Shown one piece after another: positions 1-9,568 of a DNA stretch of 48,591 nucleotides. Both the position numbers and the translations under genes were made by a program. Position 1 is the stretch's first letter. The number at the start of each line of letters is the position of its first letter. The DNA is from Candidatus Sodaliphilus limicaballi. GTDB lineage: Bacteria > Bacteroidota > Bacteroidia > Bacteroidales > Muribaculaceae. The notes below the pieces were generated by a model. It was not told the origin of the DNA. It saw only the letters and a program-made list of their open reading frames with translations, and did no database searches. The stretch lies in the NCBI GenBank assembly GCA_018065815.1, contig JAGHSP010000069.1, positions 1 to 48,591 of the forward strand. Direction: 5' to 3'.

Positions 1-1
1 G

Positions 2-814
2 AAGGTCCTTCCTGTTGATGAGTCGGGGCATCTTGACGTTGCGGCTCTGGATGACCTTATTTCTGACAGGACGCGCATTGTCTGTGTTGCCCAGATTTCG
101 AGTGTTCTCGGTCTCAGGAATCCTGTGCGCGAAATCTCCGACATATGTCACAGGCGGGGATGCCGGTTTTTTGTGGACGGTGCGCAGGGTGCCGTGCACG
201 AAAAAACCGATGTAAGGGAACTGGACTGCGATTTCTATGCCTTCTCCGGCCATAAAATATATGCGCCGACAGGAACAGGCGTCCTCTATTGCAAAAAAGA
301 ACTGCTGGAACAGCTGCCTCCGTACATGGGAGGGGGAGAAATGATAGAAAGTGTGAAGTGGTCCGAAATCACTTACACGCGCATACCTCACCGTTTCGAG
401 GCCGGTACCCAGAACTTCAACGGAGTCCCGGCGCTGAAGCCGGCCCTGGAAATTGCCCGTGAGATGCGGGAGGACTCCTCAACGACGGAGGAGCAGCGAA
501 GGATTACGGAATATGTGTATTCGTCTCTGATGCGTGTCCCGGAAATCAGACTTTTTGGCGTGCCACGGCACTTGGAAGAGAAGGTTCCGCTTTTCTCTTT
601 CTGTGTCCGGGGAGCGCATCATGAAGACATCGCGCTGATAATGGACAAGATGGGAGTGGCTCTCCGTTCCGGACAGATGTGTGCCGAGCCTTTGATGGAC
701 AGGTTCGGAGTCACGGGAATGCTTCGGGCCTCGTTTGCTCCTTACAATACTCTCGCCGAGGCGGAATATTTTGTTGAATCGTTGCATAAGGCGATAAAAA
801 TGATAAAAGGATGA
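2..814 (+). CDS. sufS: Cysteine desulfurase SufS-type (class V aminotransferase), 5'-truncated by window edge
   Basis: Frame open from base 2 (KVLPVDESGHLDVAALDDLIS...); FFVDGAQGAVH, FYAFSGHKIYAPTGTGVLY PLP-lysine motif, RFEAGTQN, LRSGQMCAEPLM; followed by sufE. Confidence 0.93.
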   Translation, partial: KVLPVDESGHLDVAALDDLISDRTRIVCVAQISSVLGLRNPVREISDICHRRGCRFFVDGAQGAVHEKTDVRELDCDFYAFSGHKIYAPTGTGVLYCKKELLEQLPPYMGGGEMIESVKWSEITYTRIPHRFEAGTQNFNGVPALKPALEIAREMREDSSTTEEQRRITEYVYSSLMRVPEIRLFGVPRHLEEKVPLFSFCVRGAHHEDIALIMDKMGVALRSGQMCAEPLMDRFGVTGMLRASFAPYNTLAEAEYFVESLHKAIKMIKG

Positions 815-1218
815 ATACTTTGGAAGAAGCCAAGAGGCAGGTTACGGAAGATTTCTCCCTGTATGAGGAATGGCTTGACAAATATGAGTATCTGATAGAA
901 CTCGGCAAGAATCTCGAACCCTTCCCGGAAGAGCTGAAGACAGATGACAGGCTCATCAAGGGATGCCAGTCAAGGGTATGGCTGGACTGCAGGAAGGAAG
1001 GGGATACTCTTTACTTCAAGGCTGACAGCGATGCCATCATAACAAAGGGAATAATATCGCTGCTGATAGGCGTTTATTCCGGAAGAAGGGCAAGTGAGAT
1101 AGCGGAGGATGATTTCTCCTTCATAAATGACCTTGGCCTCAGGGAGAACCTCTCCCCTACCAGGGCCAACGGACTGGCATCAATGATAGAAACAATCAGG
1201 AGATATGCAGAACAATGA
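811..1218 (+). CDS. sufE: SufE family Fe-S sulfur-acceptor protein
   Basis: 135 aa; IELGKNLEPFPEELKTDDRLIKGCQSRVWL is the SufE core with the sulfur-acceptor Cys; overlaps the sufS stop. Confidence 0.93.
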   Translation: MNTLEEAKRQVTEDFSLYEEWLDKYEYLIELGKNLEPFPEELKTDDRLIKGCQSRVWLDCRKEGDTLYFKADSDAIITKGIISLLIGVYSGRRASEIAEDDFSFINDLGLRENLSPTRANGLASMIETIRRYAEQ

Positions 1219-1558
1219 TATCCTTACTCCGGAGGATGTGAAGGAACTTGCTCCTCTTTACGAGGATGTAGTCCTTGCCATCAAGCAGGTGTATGATCCG
1301 GAGATTCCGGTCAACATATACGATCTGGGACTGATTTATGAATTGAACATCAACAAGGCCCGTGAGGTTTACATCAAGATGACATTCACCGCCCCCAACT
1401 GTCCCATGGCCGATGATGTTATCGGCGAAGTCCAGCACAGCGTTGAAAATACCCCCGGGGTCACTAAATGCAGCATAGAACTTGTTTTCGAGCCTGCCTG
1501 GGATCAGAGCATGCTTTCGGATGAGGCCCGTGTGGCTCTTGGATGGGATCCGGAATGA
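1205..1558 (+). CDS. DUF59/MIP18 family (SufT-like) Fe-S assembly protein
   Basis: 117 aa; VYDPEIPVNIYDLGLIYEL...MTFTAPNCPMAD typical DUF59; within suf cluster. Confidence 0.88.
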   Translation: MQNNDILTPEDVKELAPLYEDVVLAIKQVYDPEIPVNIYDLGLIYELNINKAREVYIKMTFTAPNCPMADDVIGEVQHSVENTPGVTKCSIELVFEPAWDQSMLSDEARVALGWDPE

Positions 1559-1980
1559 GAACGATGAAGCGCAGCCTGTATCTTGCCCTCGGCACTAACA
1601 TGGGCGACAGGGCGTCCAATATGGAAACGGCCCTTGCCCTTCTTGAAGAAAGGTTCGGACCGCGGTCCGGGATGTCGGAGGTGATTGAGACGGAAGCCGT
1701 GGGCTTTGACGGCCCTCCGTTTCTGAATTGCATAGCGGTTTTCCTATGCTCGGATTCCCCCTCGGAGGTGCTTGCCGCATGCAAGGCGATAGAAAAGCGT
1801 ATGGGGAGGAATGACTCCCCGGAATATGCCGCAGATGGCTCAAGGATATACCACGACAGGGTCATGGACATAGACATCCTTATGTACGGAGACATTTGTG
1901 TTGACACCCCGGAACTTACGATACCCCATCCTCAGATTGAAAGCCGGGCATACATTAAAGAACTTTTATTAAATTTGTAA
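1543..1980 (+). CDS. folK: 2-amino-4-hydroxy-6-hydroxymethyldihydropteridine diphosphokinase
   Basis: YLALGTNMGDRASNM, DRVMDIDILMYGD, IPHPQIESRAYI HPPK motifs; real start may be the ATG at 1555. Confidence 0.9.
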   Translation: MGSGMRTMKRSLYLALGTNMGDRASNMETALALLEERFGPRSGMSEVIETEAVGFDGPPFLNCIAVFLCSDSPSEVLAACKAIEKRMGRNDSPEYAADGSRIYHDRVMDIDILMYGDICVDTPELTIPHPQIESRAYIKELLLNL

Positions 1981-2000
1981 GATTTAAGATATCAAACGAT

Positions 2001-3539
2001 ATGACACAGGAAGAATTATTCAAGGTGCTGGTCGCACATTGCAAGGAATACGGGTTCATATTCCCGTCCAGTGAAATTTATGACGGACTGGCAGCAGTCT
2101 ATGACTACGGTCAGATGGGTGTGGAACTCAAGAACAACATCAAGCAGTACTGGTGGAATGCGATGACCCGCCTCAATGAGAATATAGTCGGAATAGACTC
2201 CTGCATCTTCATGCATCCGCGCATCTGGGAGGCGTCCGGGCACGTGGGGGCATTCAACGATCCCCTGATAGACAACAAGGACTCCAAGAAGCGCTACCGC
2301 GCCGATGTCCTCATCGAGGACTATCTCGGCAAGATAGAAGAAAAAATGAACAAGGAGGTAGAGAAGGGCCGCAGGAAGTTCGGTGAATCTTTCAACGAAG
2401 AGCAGTTCCGCGCCACGAATCCCAACGTCCTCCGCGAAAAGGCCAAGTATGACGAGGTGCACAACCGCTTCATGAAGGCCGAGGCGGAGAGCAATTTCGA
2501 CGAGTACCGCCAGATAATCATAGACTGCAATATCGTATGCCCTATCAGCGGAACCTGCAACTGGACGGATGTCCGCCAGTTCAACCTGATGTTCAGCACT
2601 TCCATGGGAAGCACTGCTGATGGAGCGAATACGATATATCTCCGTCCGGAGACCGCACAGGGCATTTTTGTCAACTACCTTAACGTCCAGAAGACAGGGC
2701 GTATGAAGATCCCTTTCGGAATAGCCCAGATAGGAAAGGCCTTCCGCAATGAGATTGTAGCGCGCCAGTTTATTTTCAGGATGAGGGAGTTCGAACAGAT
2801 GGAGATGCAGTTTTTCATCAAGCCCGGAACCGAACTCGACTGGTTCAAAAAATGGAAGGAACAGCGCATGAAATGGCACGTGAACATTGGAATGGGAGCG
2901 GAGAACTACCGTTTCCACGATCATGAGAAACTCGCGCATTACGCAAACGCGGCCACCGACATTGAGTTCAACTTCCCCTTCGGATTCAAGGAACTGGAAG
3001 GCATTCACAGCCGTACCATCTTCGCCCTCGGCAATCATCAGAAGTTCTCAGGCAAGAAAATAGAGTACTTCGACCCCGAGGAGAATGCATCCTACACTCC
3101 GTACGTCGTGGAGACATCCATCGGTGTGGACCGTATGGTGCTTGCAGTGCTCAGTCACGCCTTCAAGGAGGAAAAGCTTGAGAACGGAGAGACCAGGGTT
3201 GTGCTCAGCATTCCCGCTCCCCTCGCTCCCGTCAAGGCCGCTGTGCTTCCTCTCGTAAAGAAAGACGGTCTGCCGGAGCTCGCCCAGAAGATAATGAACG
3301 ACCTCAAGTACGATTTCAACTGCCAGTACGAGGAGAAGGATTCCATAGGAAAGCGCTACCGCAGGCAGGATGCAATCGGAACTCCGTTCTGCATCACCGT
3401 TGACCATGAATCCCTCACCGACAACTGCGTTACCGTCCGTGAGCGCGATACAATGGAGCAGCAGCGCGTCCCCATCGCCGAGCTTCGCGCGATGATAGAC
3501 AGGAAGGTCAACCTGAACAACCTCCTCAGAAATCTGTAG
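2001..3539 (+). CDS. glyS: Glycine--tRNA ligase (single-subunit, class II)
   Basis: 512 aa; class II aaRS motifs (IGKAFRNEI, FRMREFEQMEMQFF, VVETSIGVDRMVLAVL). Confidence 0.95.
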   Translation: MTQEELFKVLVAHCKEYGFIFPSSEIYDGLAAVYDYGQMGVELKNNIKQYWWNAMTRLNENIVGIDSCIFMHPRIWEASGHVGAFNDPLIDNKDSKKRYRADVLIEDYLGKIEEKMNKEVEKGRRKFGESFNEEQFRATNPNVLREKAKYDEVHNRFMKAEAESNFDEYRQIIIDCNIVCPISGTCNWTDVRQFNLMFSTSMGSTADGANTIYLRPETAQGIFVNYLNVQKTGRMKIPFGIAQIGKAFRNEIVARQFIFRMREFEQMEMQFFIKPGTELDWFKKWKEQRMKWHVNIGMGAENYRFHDHEKLAHYANAATDIEFNFPFGFKELEGIHSRTIFALGNHQKFSGKKIEYFDPEENASYTPYVVETSIGVDRMVLAVLSHAFKEEKLENGETRVVLSIPAPLAPVKAAVLPLVKKDGLPELAQKIMNDLKYDFNCQYEEKDSIGKRYRRQDAIGTPFCITVDHESLTDNCVTVRERDTMEQQRVPIAELRAMIDRKVNLNNLLRNL

Positions 3540-3542
3540 CGG

Positions 3543-4511
3543 ATGGAAGAACATACATTCGCGGAATTAGGCCGTGTAGAGGCCGTCAGACAGCTCTTCG
3601 AAGGTACGGGATACCGTCCTTTCGGAGAGCCTCTCCATTTTGAGGCGAAAAGCGGGGAATACGTTGCCTGCGCGTCCAAGACTCTGCTTGAGGGGGTGGA
3701 TTTCAATCTGGTTTATTTCCCCCTGAAACACCTCGGATACAAGAGCGTGATCAAGGCGACGGGGGAACTGTATGCCGTTATGGCCCGTCCGCGTACACTT
3801 TCCGTGGTTCTGGGCGTGTCTGCAAAATTGGATTACTCCCAGATCAGGGAACTGTGGAGCGGCATCGTGGCTGCGGCCAAAGAACACGGGTACGAGTCAC
3901 TGAGTCTTGAACTCCAGCCTTCAAGGAACGGTCTGGCCATAAGCATAGCCGTTTCCGGCGCATGCCCGAAACTCACCGGGGTGCGCAGGTCGAAGGCGCA
4001 CAGCAAGGATCTGATCTGTGTGTCGGGCCGTCTTGGGGCGGCATATTTCGGACAGCAGGTACTTGAGCGCAAACCCGATGAACTTGAGAAGTACAGGATG
4101 ATGGTGGGAGAATACATCAAGCCCGAATTAAGTCCTTCCTTGGCCTCTCAGCTCGAAAACGAGGAAATATACCCGTCGTACGGTTACTTCGTCGAAAACG
4201 GCCTTTCTGATGCCATTCTGAGGCTTTCCAGAGACTCCGGATTCGGAGCAAAGATATATGCGGACAAAATTCCTTTCGAAGGTAACAGTTTTGCGCTTGG
4301 GAAAGAACTTGACATAGACCCGGTATCGGCCGCCATGAACGGCGGTGATGACTGCCGGATTCTCTTCGTCATTCCCATATTGAGCCTTGAGAAATTCAGA
4401 AGGGAGTTCCAGACATTCGACATAATAGGACATCTGGCACTGCCGGATGTCGGTTCAGTTCTTGTAACTCCGGACGGGCTGGAGCACCCGCTTACATCCC
4501 AGGGGTGGTGA
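3543..4511 (+). CDS. AIR synthase-related/thiamine-monophosphate kinase-like protein
   Basis: ThiL/PurM-like architecture (LEGVDFNLVYFPLKHLGYKSVIKATGELYAVMARPR; MNGGDDCRILFVIP). Confidence 0.7.
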   Translation: MEEHTFAELGRVEAVRQLFEGTGYRPFGEPLHFEAKSGEYVACASKTLLEGVDFNLVYFPLKHLGYKSVIKATGELYAVMARPRTLSVVLGVSAKLDYSQIRELWSGIVAAAKEHGYESLSLELQPSRNGLAISIAVSGACPKLTGVRRSKAHSKDLICVSGRLGAAYFGQQVLERKPDELEKYRMMVGEYIKPELSPSLASQLENEEIYPSYGYFVENGLSDAILRLSRDSGFGAKIYADKIPFEGNSFALGKELDIDPVSAAMNGGDDCRILFVIPILSLEKFRREFQTFDIIGHLALPDVGSVLVTPDGLEHPLTSQGW

Positions 4512-4574
4512 TTTCATGTATACCGGCGTACGCGCCCGTGGAAAGGAAGAGCAGCGCGGGCGGAACAAAAGTTT

Positions 4575-5789
4575 TCAGATCTTGAAACCGATTCCGAACT
4601 CCATCATTTCCGCCTGGGAGAAGAAGTGTGTCTTGCAGCACATTGACAGAGTGAGGCCGGAAATCTTCGGGAAACTGTATTTTATTCCTATCCTCTGGTA
4701 GGAGTGCCGTGGAGCCTGGCTCGCTCCCACTCTGTTGAAGAGGTAAATTCCCACACAACCCCATATTGCGAAGTTTCTGTAGTGGAAATTCTGAATGGCT
4801 GAAATACCGCAGGAGAACGGGGAATACTTGTGATTGTTGACGGCATCCGGCCCTATAAGAACGGTTTCACAGTCTTTCAGACTTGTTATCCAGTCTTTAG
4901 ATGAGCAGAACAAGTCAAGGCCAAGTCCGGAAGAAAATTTTCTTGCATAGCGCCAGGTGGAGATGAAAGACAGAAAATATTTGGGAAAGGCGTTGATTGT
5001 AGAGACTTTCCTGCCGGGGTCGGGTTCCATCTTATTATAAACATCCCATTCCTCCACGCATCTGTTGACCCCACCTCCTGCAAGGATCTCGAATTTGAAG
5101 CCTTTTTCAAAATCATTCTCCGTTATGGCGGGTGCCTTTCCTTCATAGGGGCTTTCAAGGTAATACTTTGCCGAGACGGATGCCACTACTTCGTTGATTC
5201 CGCTGTTTGGATATGTCAGTTTACCGAATGAATGATGCTTGAACCTGAGGTTTGCGCTGAGTTCGAACTGTGAGACGGGACGCCATTTGAGGAATGGTGA
5301 CCCACCGATATCGAAGGTAACCTTGGAATTGATAATCTCATTCAGCGGATTGTTGCAGGGGTCGTACTTGTTGTTGCTCAGTCCGAGACCGAACTGAATC
5401 TCGTATCCGAACGAGAACTTCCGGGTCTTGACTATATCCCTTTCCACGAAACTGTAAATGTCCAGAATGTTGTTCAGGTGGGATGTTCCCGTATATTTCA
5501 GGGCGTGGAGGTTGGAATATCCGATACCGAACCCTATTGTCGGGAAATTGTAGTCGATGGCGTAGGAACCGGCATCTGCCGGGTTGATACCGTAGCCTGC
5601 GCGGACATCCCAGGAAGGGAAAAAACTGGAGCCCAGCATTCCCTTGAGCTCATCATTAGCAGGAATAAGGTAATCCGCCCCTCCGCTGAATGAAAAAGAC
5701 CATCCCTTGTTGCTGTAAACGTTTTCTTCCGCCCCGGTGATAAAAGTATGTGAAAAGGCCAGAAGAAAGAATAGAATCAGTCTTTTCAT
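4575..5789 (-). CDS. Outer-membrane protein, PagL-like lipid A deacylase/acyloxyacyl hydrolase family
   Basis: Signal peptide; FKHHSFGKLTYPNSGIN resembles the PagL His-Ser active-site region; start overlaps dnaE stop. Confidence 0.6.
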   Translation of the reverse strand: MKRLILFFLLAFSHTFITGAEENVYSNKGWSFSFSGGADYLIPANDELKGMLGSSFFPSWDVRAGYGINPADAGSYAIDYNFPTIGFGIGYSNLHALKYTGTSHLNNILDIYSFVERDIVKTRKFSFGYEIQFGLGLSNNKYDPCNNPLNEIINSKVTFDIGGSPFLKWRPVSQFELSANLRFKHHSFGKLTYPNSGINEVVASVSAKYYLESPYEGKAPAITENDFEKGFKFEILAGGGVNRCVEEWDVYNKMEPDPGRKVSTINAFPKYFLSFISTWRYARKFSSGLGLDLFCSSKDWITSLKDCETVLIGPDAVNNHKYSPFSCGISAIQNFHYRNFAIWGCVGIYLFNRVGASQAPRHSYQRIGIKYSFPKISGLTLSMCCKTHFFSQAEMMEFGIGFKI

Positions 5790-8700
5790 GCCTTTTTGCT
5801 TATCTGATAATGGATGCCGGATTCTGAAAGGGCGTTCAGAAGTTCAGTGCAGACATTCACTGCATATTTCTTGGATTTGAATGTAAGATTGTACCCGCTC
5901 TCCCTGTCAAGCAGTTCTATGTCAAGTTCCGTGGATCCCTTGTATGATTTGAGAATGCCCGTCAGCTTTTTCCTGAAACCGGAGGGTATTTCCCTGGAAT
6001 CCAGATTGAGCTGGAGGTTGGCTATATGTTCCTGTCCTATATTGCCGAGGAGAGATATCTTTTTTATCTTGAAACCGTAGGGAGAGGTCTTGCCCTGGGC
6101 CCTGTCTTCGGCTTTCACAAAGTACCTTTCCGCTATCTCCCCTTCTATGAAAATCTGGGAGTGGAGCTGCATGTAGGGCAGATGAGCTTCGTAATCCTTC
6201 CCGAAAAGGGCTATCTCATATGTTCCGCTGAAGTCTTCCAGCAGGATTATCGCCCCCTGGGAACCTGTTCTTGTGGTTCTTTGCCTGATATCTGTAACTA
6301 TGCCCGCTATGGCCGCCTGGCATTTGGTCTTGCTCCTTTCACATTCGTCTATCTTTGCCGGGAATTCCGAAAGCTTTGTTGCGAATGTATCTAGTTCGAA
6401 CGCAAACTTGTCGAGAGGGTGGGCAGAAAGATACATGCCGACGTATTCCTTTTCCTGCTGGAGGATACTGAGCGTGTCCTCTTCTCCGGAGAATACGGGC
6501 ATCTCGGGCCGGACAGGCTTCATCTCCTCAACTTCTCCGAAGAGTGAGTTGGAACTGTCCATCTCGTCCTTGTGGAAAAGGTCGGCATAGCGGATCAACT
6601 CGTCTATGAACAGTTCCCCGTTCTTGCACGGAGTGAAGAATTGCGTGCGCCTGTAGCCGAATGACAGGAAGGCTCCGGCACAGACCAGTGTCTCGAGAGC
6701 CTTGCGGTTGACGTTCCCGTCCATCCTTTCCATGAACTCGAATACATCCTTGAAAGGGCCTCCCGCTTCCCTTTCCCGGATAATGGCATCGACCACGTTG
6801 TCTCCGAATCCTTTCAGTCCTCCAAGGCCGAAACGGACATTCCCGTCCCTGTTTACCGAGAACTGGGCATCCGACTCGTTGATATCCGGATTGAGGACTT
6901 TGATTCCGCCTTTCTTGCAGTCCGCCATAATCTCCTTCATCTCCTCCATGTTTGAAGCGTTCTGCGTGAGGTTCGAAGCCTGGAATTCTGCAGGATAGTG
7001 AGCCTTGAGCCAGGCGGTCTGATAACTTACCCAGGCATAGCAGGTGGCGTGGGACTTGTTGAAGGCATATTTTGCGAAGGCCTCCCAGTCTTTCCAGATT
7101 TTTTCCAGCATTTCCTGCGGATATCCGTTCTTGAGGGCTCCTTCCATGAAGGAAGTCTTGAGCGAGTCGAGCACATCCTTCTTCTTCTTTCCCATTGCCT
7201 TGCGGAGCTTGTCCGCCTTGCCTTTGGAGAATCCCGCCAGTTTCTGGGAGAGAAGCATCACCTGCTCCTGATATACGGTTACGCCGTAGGTTTCCTTGAG
7301 ATATTCCTCCATGTCGGGGAGGTCGTACTGAATCTTGTCGGGATCCATTTTGCCGGCCACGAAATTGGGGATATAATCCATTGGTCCCGGACGATAAAGC
7401 GCATTCATCGCTATGAGGTCTTCGAAGCGTTCGGGATGAAGCTTTATCAGCCATTCCTTCATTCCTCCGGATTCAAACTGGAATATGCTCTTGGTGTCTC
7501 CTCTTCCGTACAGGTCATAGACCAGAGGGTCATCTATGGGGATTTTCTCGATGTCGAAGTCCGGATCTCCGTTCACGGTCCCGAATCTCTTCTTTATCAG
7601 GTTGAGGCACCTGTCTATTATGGAAAGAGTCCTGAGGCCGAGAAAGTCCATCTTCAACATTCCGACATCCTCGATCTTTGTTCCTTCGTATTGTGAGACC
7701 CATACTTCCTGCCCCGTGGCCTTGTCCACACCGAGTGAGATGGGTATGTAGTCGGTCAGGTTTCCCCGCCCTATGATCATGGCGCAGGCGTGTATTCCTG
7801 TCTGACGTATGCAGCCTTCGAGCTGGAGAGCGTATTCCAGCACCTCCCTTACCAGCGGTTCACCGTTCTCATACTCATTCTTGAGTTCGGGGACGTATTT
7901 CACGCAGTTTGCAAGAGTGGGCTTGTATTCCGTATCCTTGACGGTGAAAGGACGGTCCGGAATCATCTTTGTAAGCCTGTTCGATTCCGGGATGGGCAGG
8001 TTGCTTATTCTGGCAACATCTTTCACGGCCAGTTTTGCCGCCATTGTGCCGAAGGTGATGACGTGCGACACATGGTCCAGCCCGTAATGCTCCTGTACGT
8101 ACTTGATTACGCGGAACCGGCCCTCATCGTCGAAGTCTACATCTATATCGGGCATGGAAATCCTTTCGGGATTGAGGAATCTCTCGAAAAGAAGATCGTA
8201 GCGGATAGGATCAAGATTTGTGATACCAAGACAGTACGCAACCATGGAACCGGCGGCAGAACCTCGTCCGGGACCTATGGAAACGCCGTTCCTTCTGCCC
8301 CAGTTGATGAAATCCTGCACTATGAGGAAGTAATCCGGGAAACCCATGTAGGATATTGTCATCAACTCGAAATGGCGCCTCTCGGATTGACCCTTGTCCA
8401 GCGTTTCTCCGTAGCGTTTCCTTGCACCCTGACAGGCCAGATGGCACAGATAAGCTACTGAATGGCAGAACTCCCGGCCCCTGTCTTTCTTTTCAAGAAT
8501 ATTGCCGTCGTGGTCTTTCCTTATTTCGTAGCGCCCGTTCTCTATTATGTCGGAATATTCCTGAAGGTGGCTGTCTATGTCGGCAAGGAATGCAGGGTCG
8601 ATTTCGAATTTGGGAAGTACATGGCCACGGTCAATCTCGTAGCGTTCCACCTTGTCCAGAATTTCCAGGGTGTTGGAGAGGGCCTCGGGATGGTCCGGGA

Positions 8701-9490
8701 ACAGGGCGGCCATTTCTTCCTCGCTCTTCAGGTATTCCTGCTGGGTGTATCTGAGCCTTTTTGGATCATCTATCGCGGCGTTGGTGGTAAGGCATATAAG
8801 CCTGTCGTGCGCAGGACCGTTCTCCTTGAGCACGAAGTGGACGTCGTTTGTGGCAACTACCTTCACCTTGTGCTTTTCCGCCAGCTTGAAAATCTGCGAG
8901 GTGTATTCCTTCTGCTGTTTGTACAGGTCGAGGGACATTCCGGGAATCTCCGTCCTGTGGAGCATTACCTCAAGGTAATAGTCGTCTCCAAAGACGTTCT
9001 TATGCCATTCAATGGCCTTGTCAACCCCGTTCTCGTCCCCTGCAAGTATCTTTTTCGGAATTTCTCCGGCCATGCAAGCGGAACAGCAGATAAGTCCTTC
9101 GTGATATTTCTCAACTATTTCGTGGCATACCCTCGGCTTGTCATAGTATTTGCCCTCAAGATGACCTGTGGACACTATTTTCATGAGATTCCTGTATCCG
9201 TCGTAGTTCTTTGCAAGAAGGATGAGGTGATAGTATGACCTGTGCTCATTGTCCTTGAGCTTATGGTCATAATGTTTTGTCACATAAATCTCACATCCGA
9301 TGACAGGCTTGATGTCCGGAAATTTCCTGGCGGTGTCGCAGAAATCCTTCACTCCGTACATGTTTCCGTGGTCTGTTATGGCTATTCCGGGCATTCCAAG
9401 CTCATGCGCTCTGGCGAACAGCTTTGAGATATCGGACATTCCATCCAGGATGGAATACTGTGTATGGACATGAAGATGTACGAAAGACAT
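5786..9490 (-). CDS. dnaE: DNA polymerase III alpha subunit
   Basis: MSFVHLHVHTQYSILDGMSDI PHP N-terminus, PDIDVDFDDEGR, GPGRGSAAGSMVAYCLGI; ORF track start at 9526 extended, natural ATG at 9490. Confidence 0.96.
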   Translation of the reverse strand: MSFVHLHVHTQYSILDGMSDISKLFARAHELGMPGIAITDHGNMYGVKDFCDTARKFPDIKPVIGCEIYVTKHYDHKLKDNEHRSYYHLILLAKNYDGYRNLMKIVSTGHLEGKYYDKPRVCHEIVEKYHEGLICCSACMAGEIPKKILAGDENGVDKAIEWHKNVFGDDYYLEVMLHRTEIPGMSLDLYKQQKEYTSQIFKLAEKHKVKVVATNDVHFVLKENGPAHDRLICLTTNAAIDDPKRLRYTQQEYLKSEEEMAALFPDHPEALSNTLEILDKVERYEIDRGHVLPKFEIDPAFLADIDSHLQEYSDIIENGRYEIRKDHDGNILEKKDRGREFCHSVAYLCHLACQGARKRYGETLDKGQSERRHFELMTISYMGFPDYFLIVQDFINWGRRNGVSIGPGRGSAAGSMVAYCLGITNLDPIRYDLLFERFLNPERISMPDIDVDFDDEGRFRVIKYVQEHYGLDHVSHVITFGTMAAKLAVKDVARISNLPIPESNRLTKMIPDRPFTVKDTEYKPTLANCVKYVPELKNEYENGEPLVREVLEYALQLEGCIRQTGIHACAMIIGRGNLTDYIPISLGVDKATGQEVWVSQYEGTKIEDVGMLKMDFLGLRTLSIIDRCLNLIKKRFGTVNGDPDFDIEKIPIDDPLVYDLYGRGDTKSIFQFESGGMKEWLIKLHPERFEDLIAMNALYRPGPMDYIPNFVAGKMDPDKIQYDLPDMEEYLKETYGVTVYQEQVMLLSQKLAGFSKGKADKLRKAMGKKKKDVLDSLKTSFMEGALKNGYPQEMLEKIWKDWEAFAKYAFNKSHATCYAWVSYQTAWLKAHYPAEFQASNLTQNASNMEEMKEIMADCKKGGIKVLNPDINESDAQFSVNRDGNVRFGLGGLKGFGDNVVDAIIREREAGGPFKDVFEFMERMDGNVNRKALETLVCAGAFLSFGYRRTQFFTPCKNGELFIDELIRYADLFHKDEMDSSNSLFGEVEEMKPVRPEMPVFSGEEDTLSILQQEKEYVGMYLSAHPLDKFAFELDTFATKLSEFPAKIDECERSKTKCQAAIAGIVTDIRQRTTRTGSQGAIILLEDFSGTYEIALFGKDYEAHLPYMQLHSQIFIEGEIAERYFVKAEDRAQGKTSPYGFKIKKISLLGNIGQEHIANLQLNLDSREIPSGFRKKLTGILKSYKGSTELDIELLDRESGYNLTFKSKKYAVNVCTELLNALSESGIHYQISKKA

Positions 9491-9494
9491 AATG

Positions 9495-9502
9495 CAAATA
9501 TA
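9495..9502 (-). promoter_or_regulatory. Bacteroidota -7 promoter element (TATATTTG) for dnaE
   Basis: Exact TAnnTTTG match on minus strand, 4 nt upstream of the dnaE ATG. Confidence 0.6.
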
Positions 9503-9515
9503 ATCAAAACAAACA

Positions 9516-9545
9516 AAAGACACCAAGCTTTGGGCTGGCGTCTTT
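9516..9545 (-). terminator. Putative rho-independent terminator downstream of secDF
   Basis: AAAGAC...GTCTTT inverted repeat with an inner CCA/TGG pair, followed on minus strand by T-rich TGTTTGTTTTG. Confidence 0.55.
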
Positions 9546-9568
9546 CGTCTGTTTACCGTAATCCGGTA

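Noticed and set aside
2016-3038. 340-aa minus ORF opposite glyS
   Set aside because: Shadow ORF antisense to a confidently identified tRNA synthetase.
4516-4701. 61-aa plus ORF
   Set aside because: Mostly antisense to the 3' end of the PagL-like OMP gene; no features.
6528-7454. 308-aa minus ORF in another frame within dnaE
   Set aside because: Arg/Gly/Gln-rich out-of-frame translation of dnaE.
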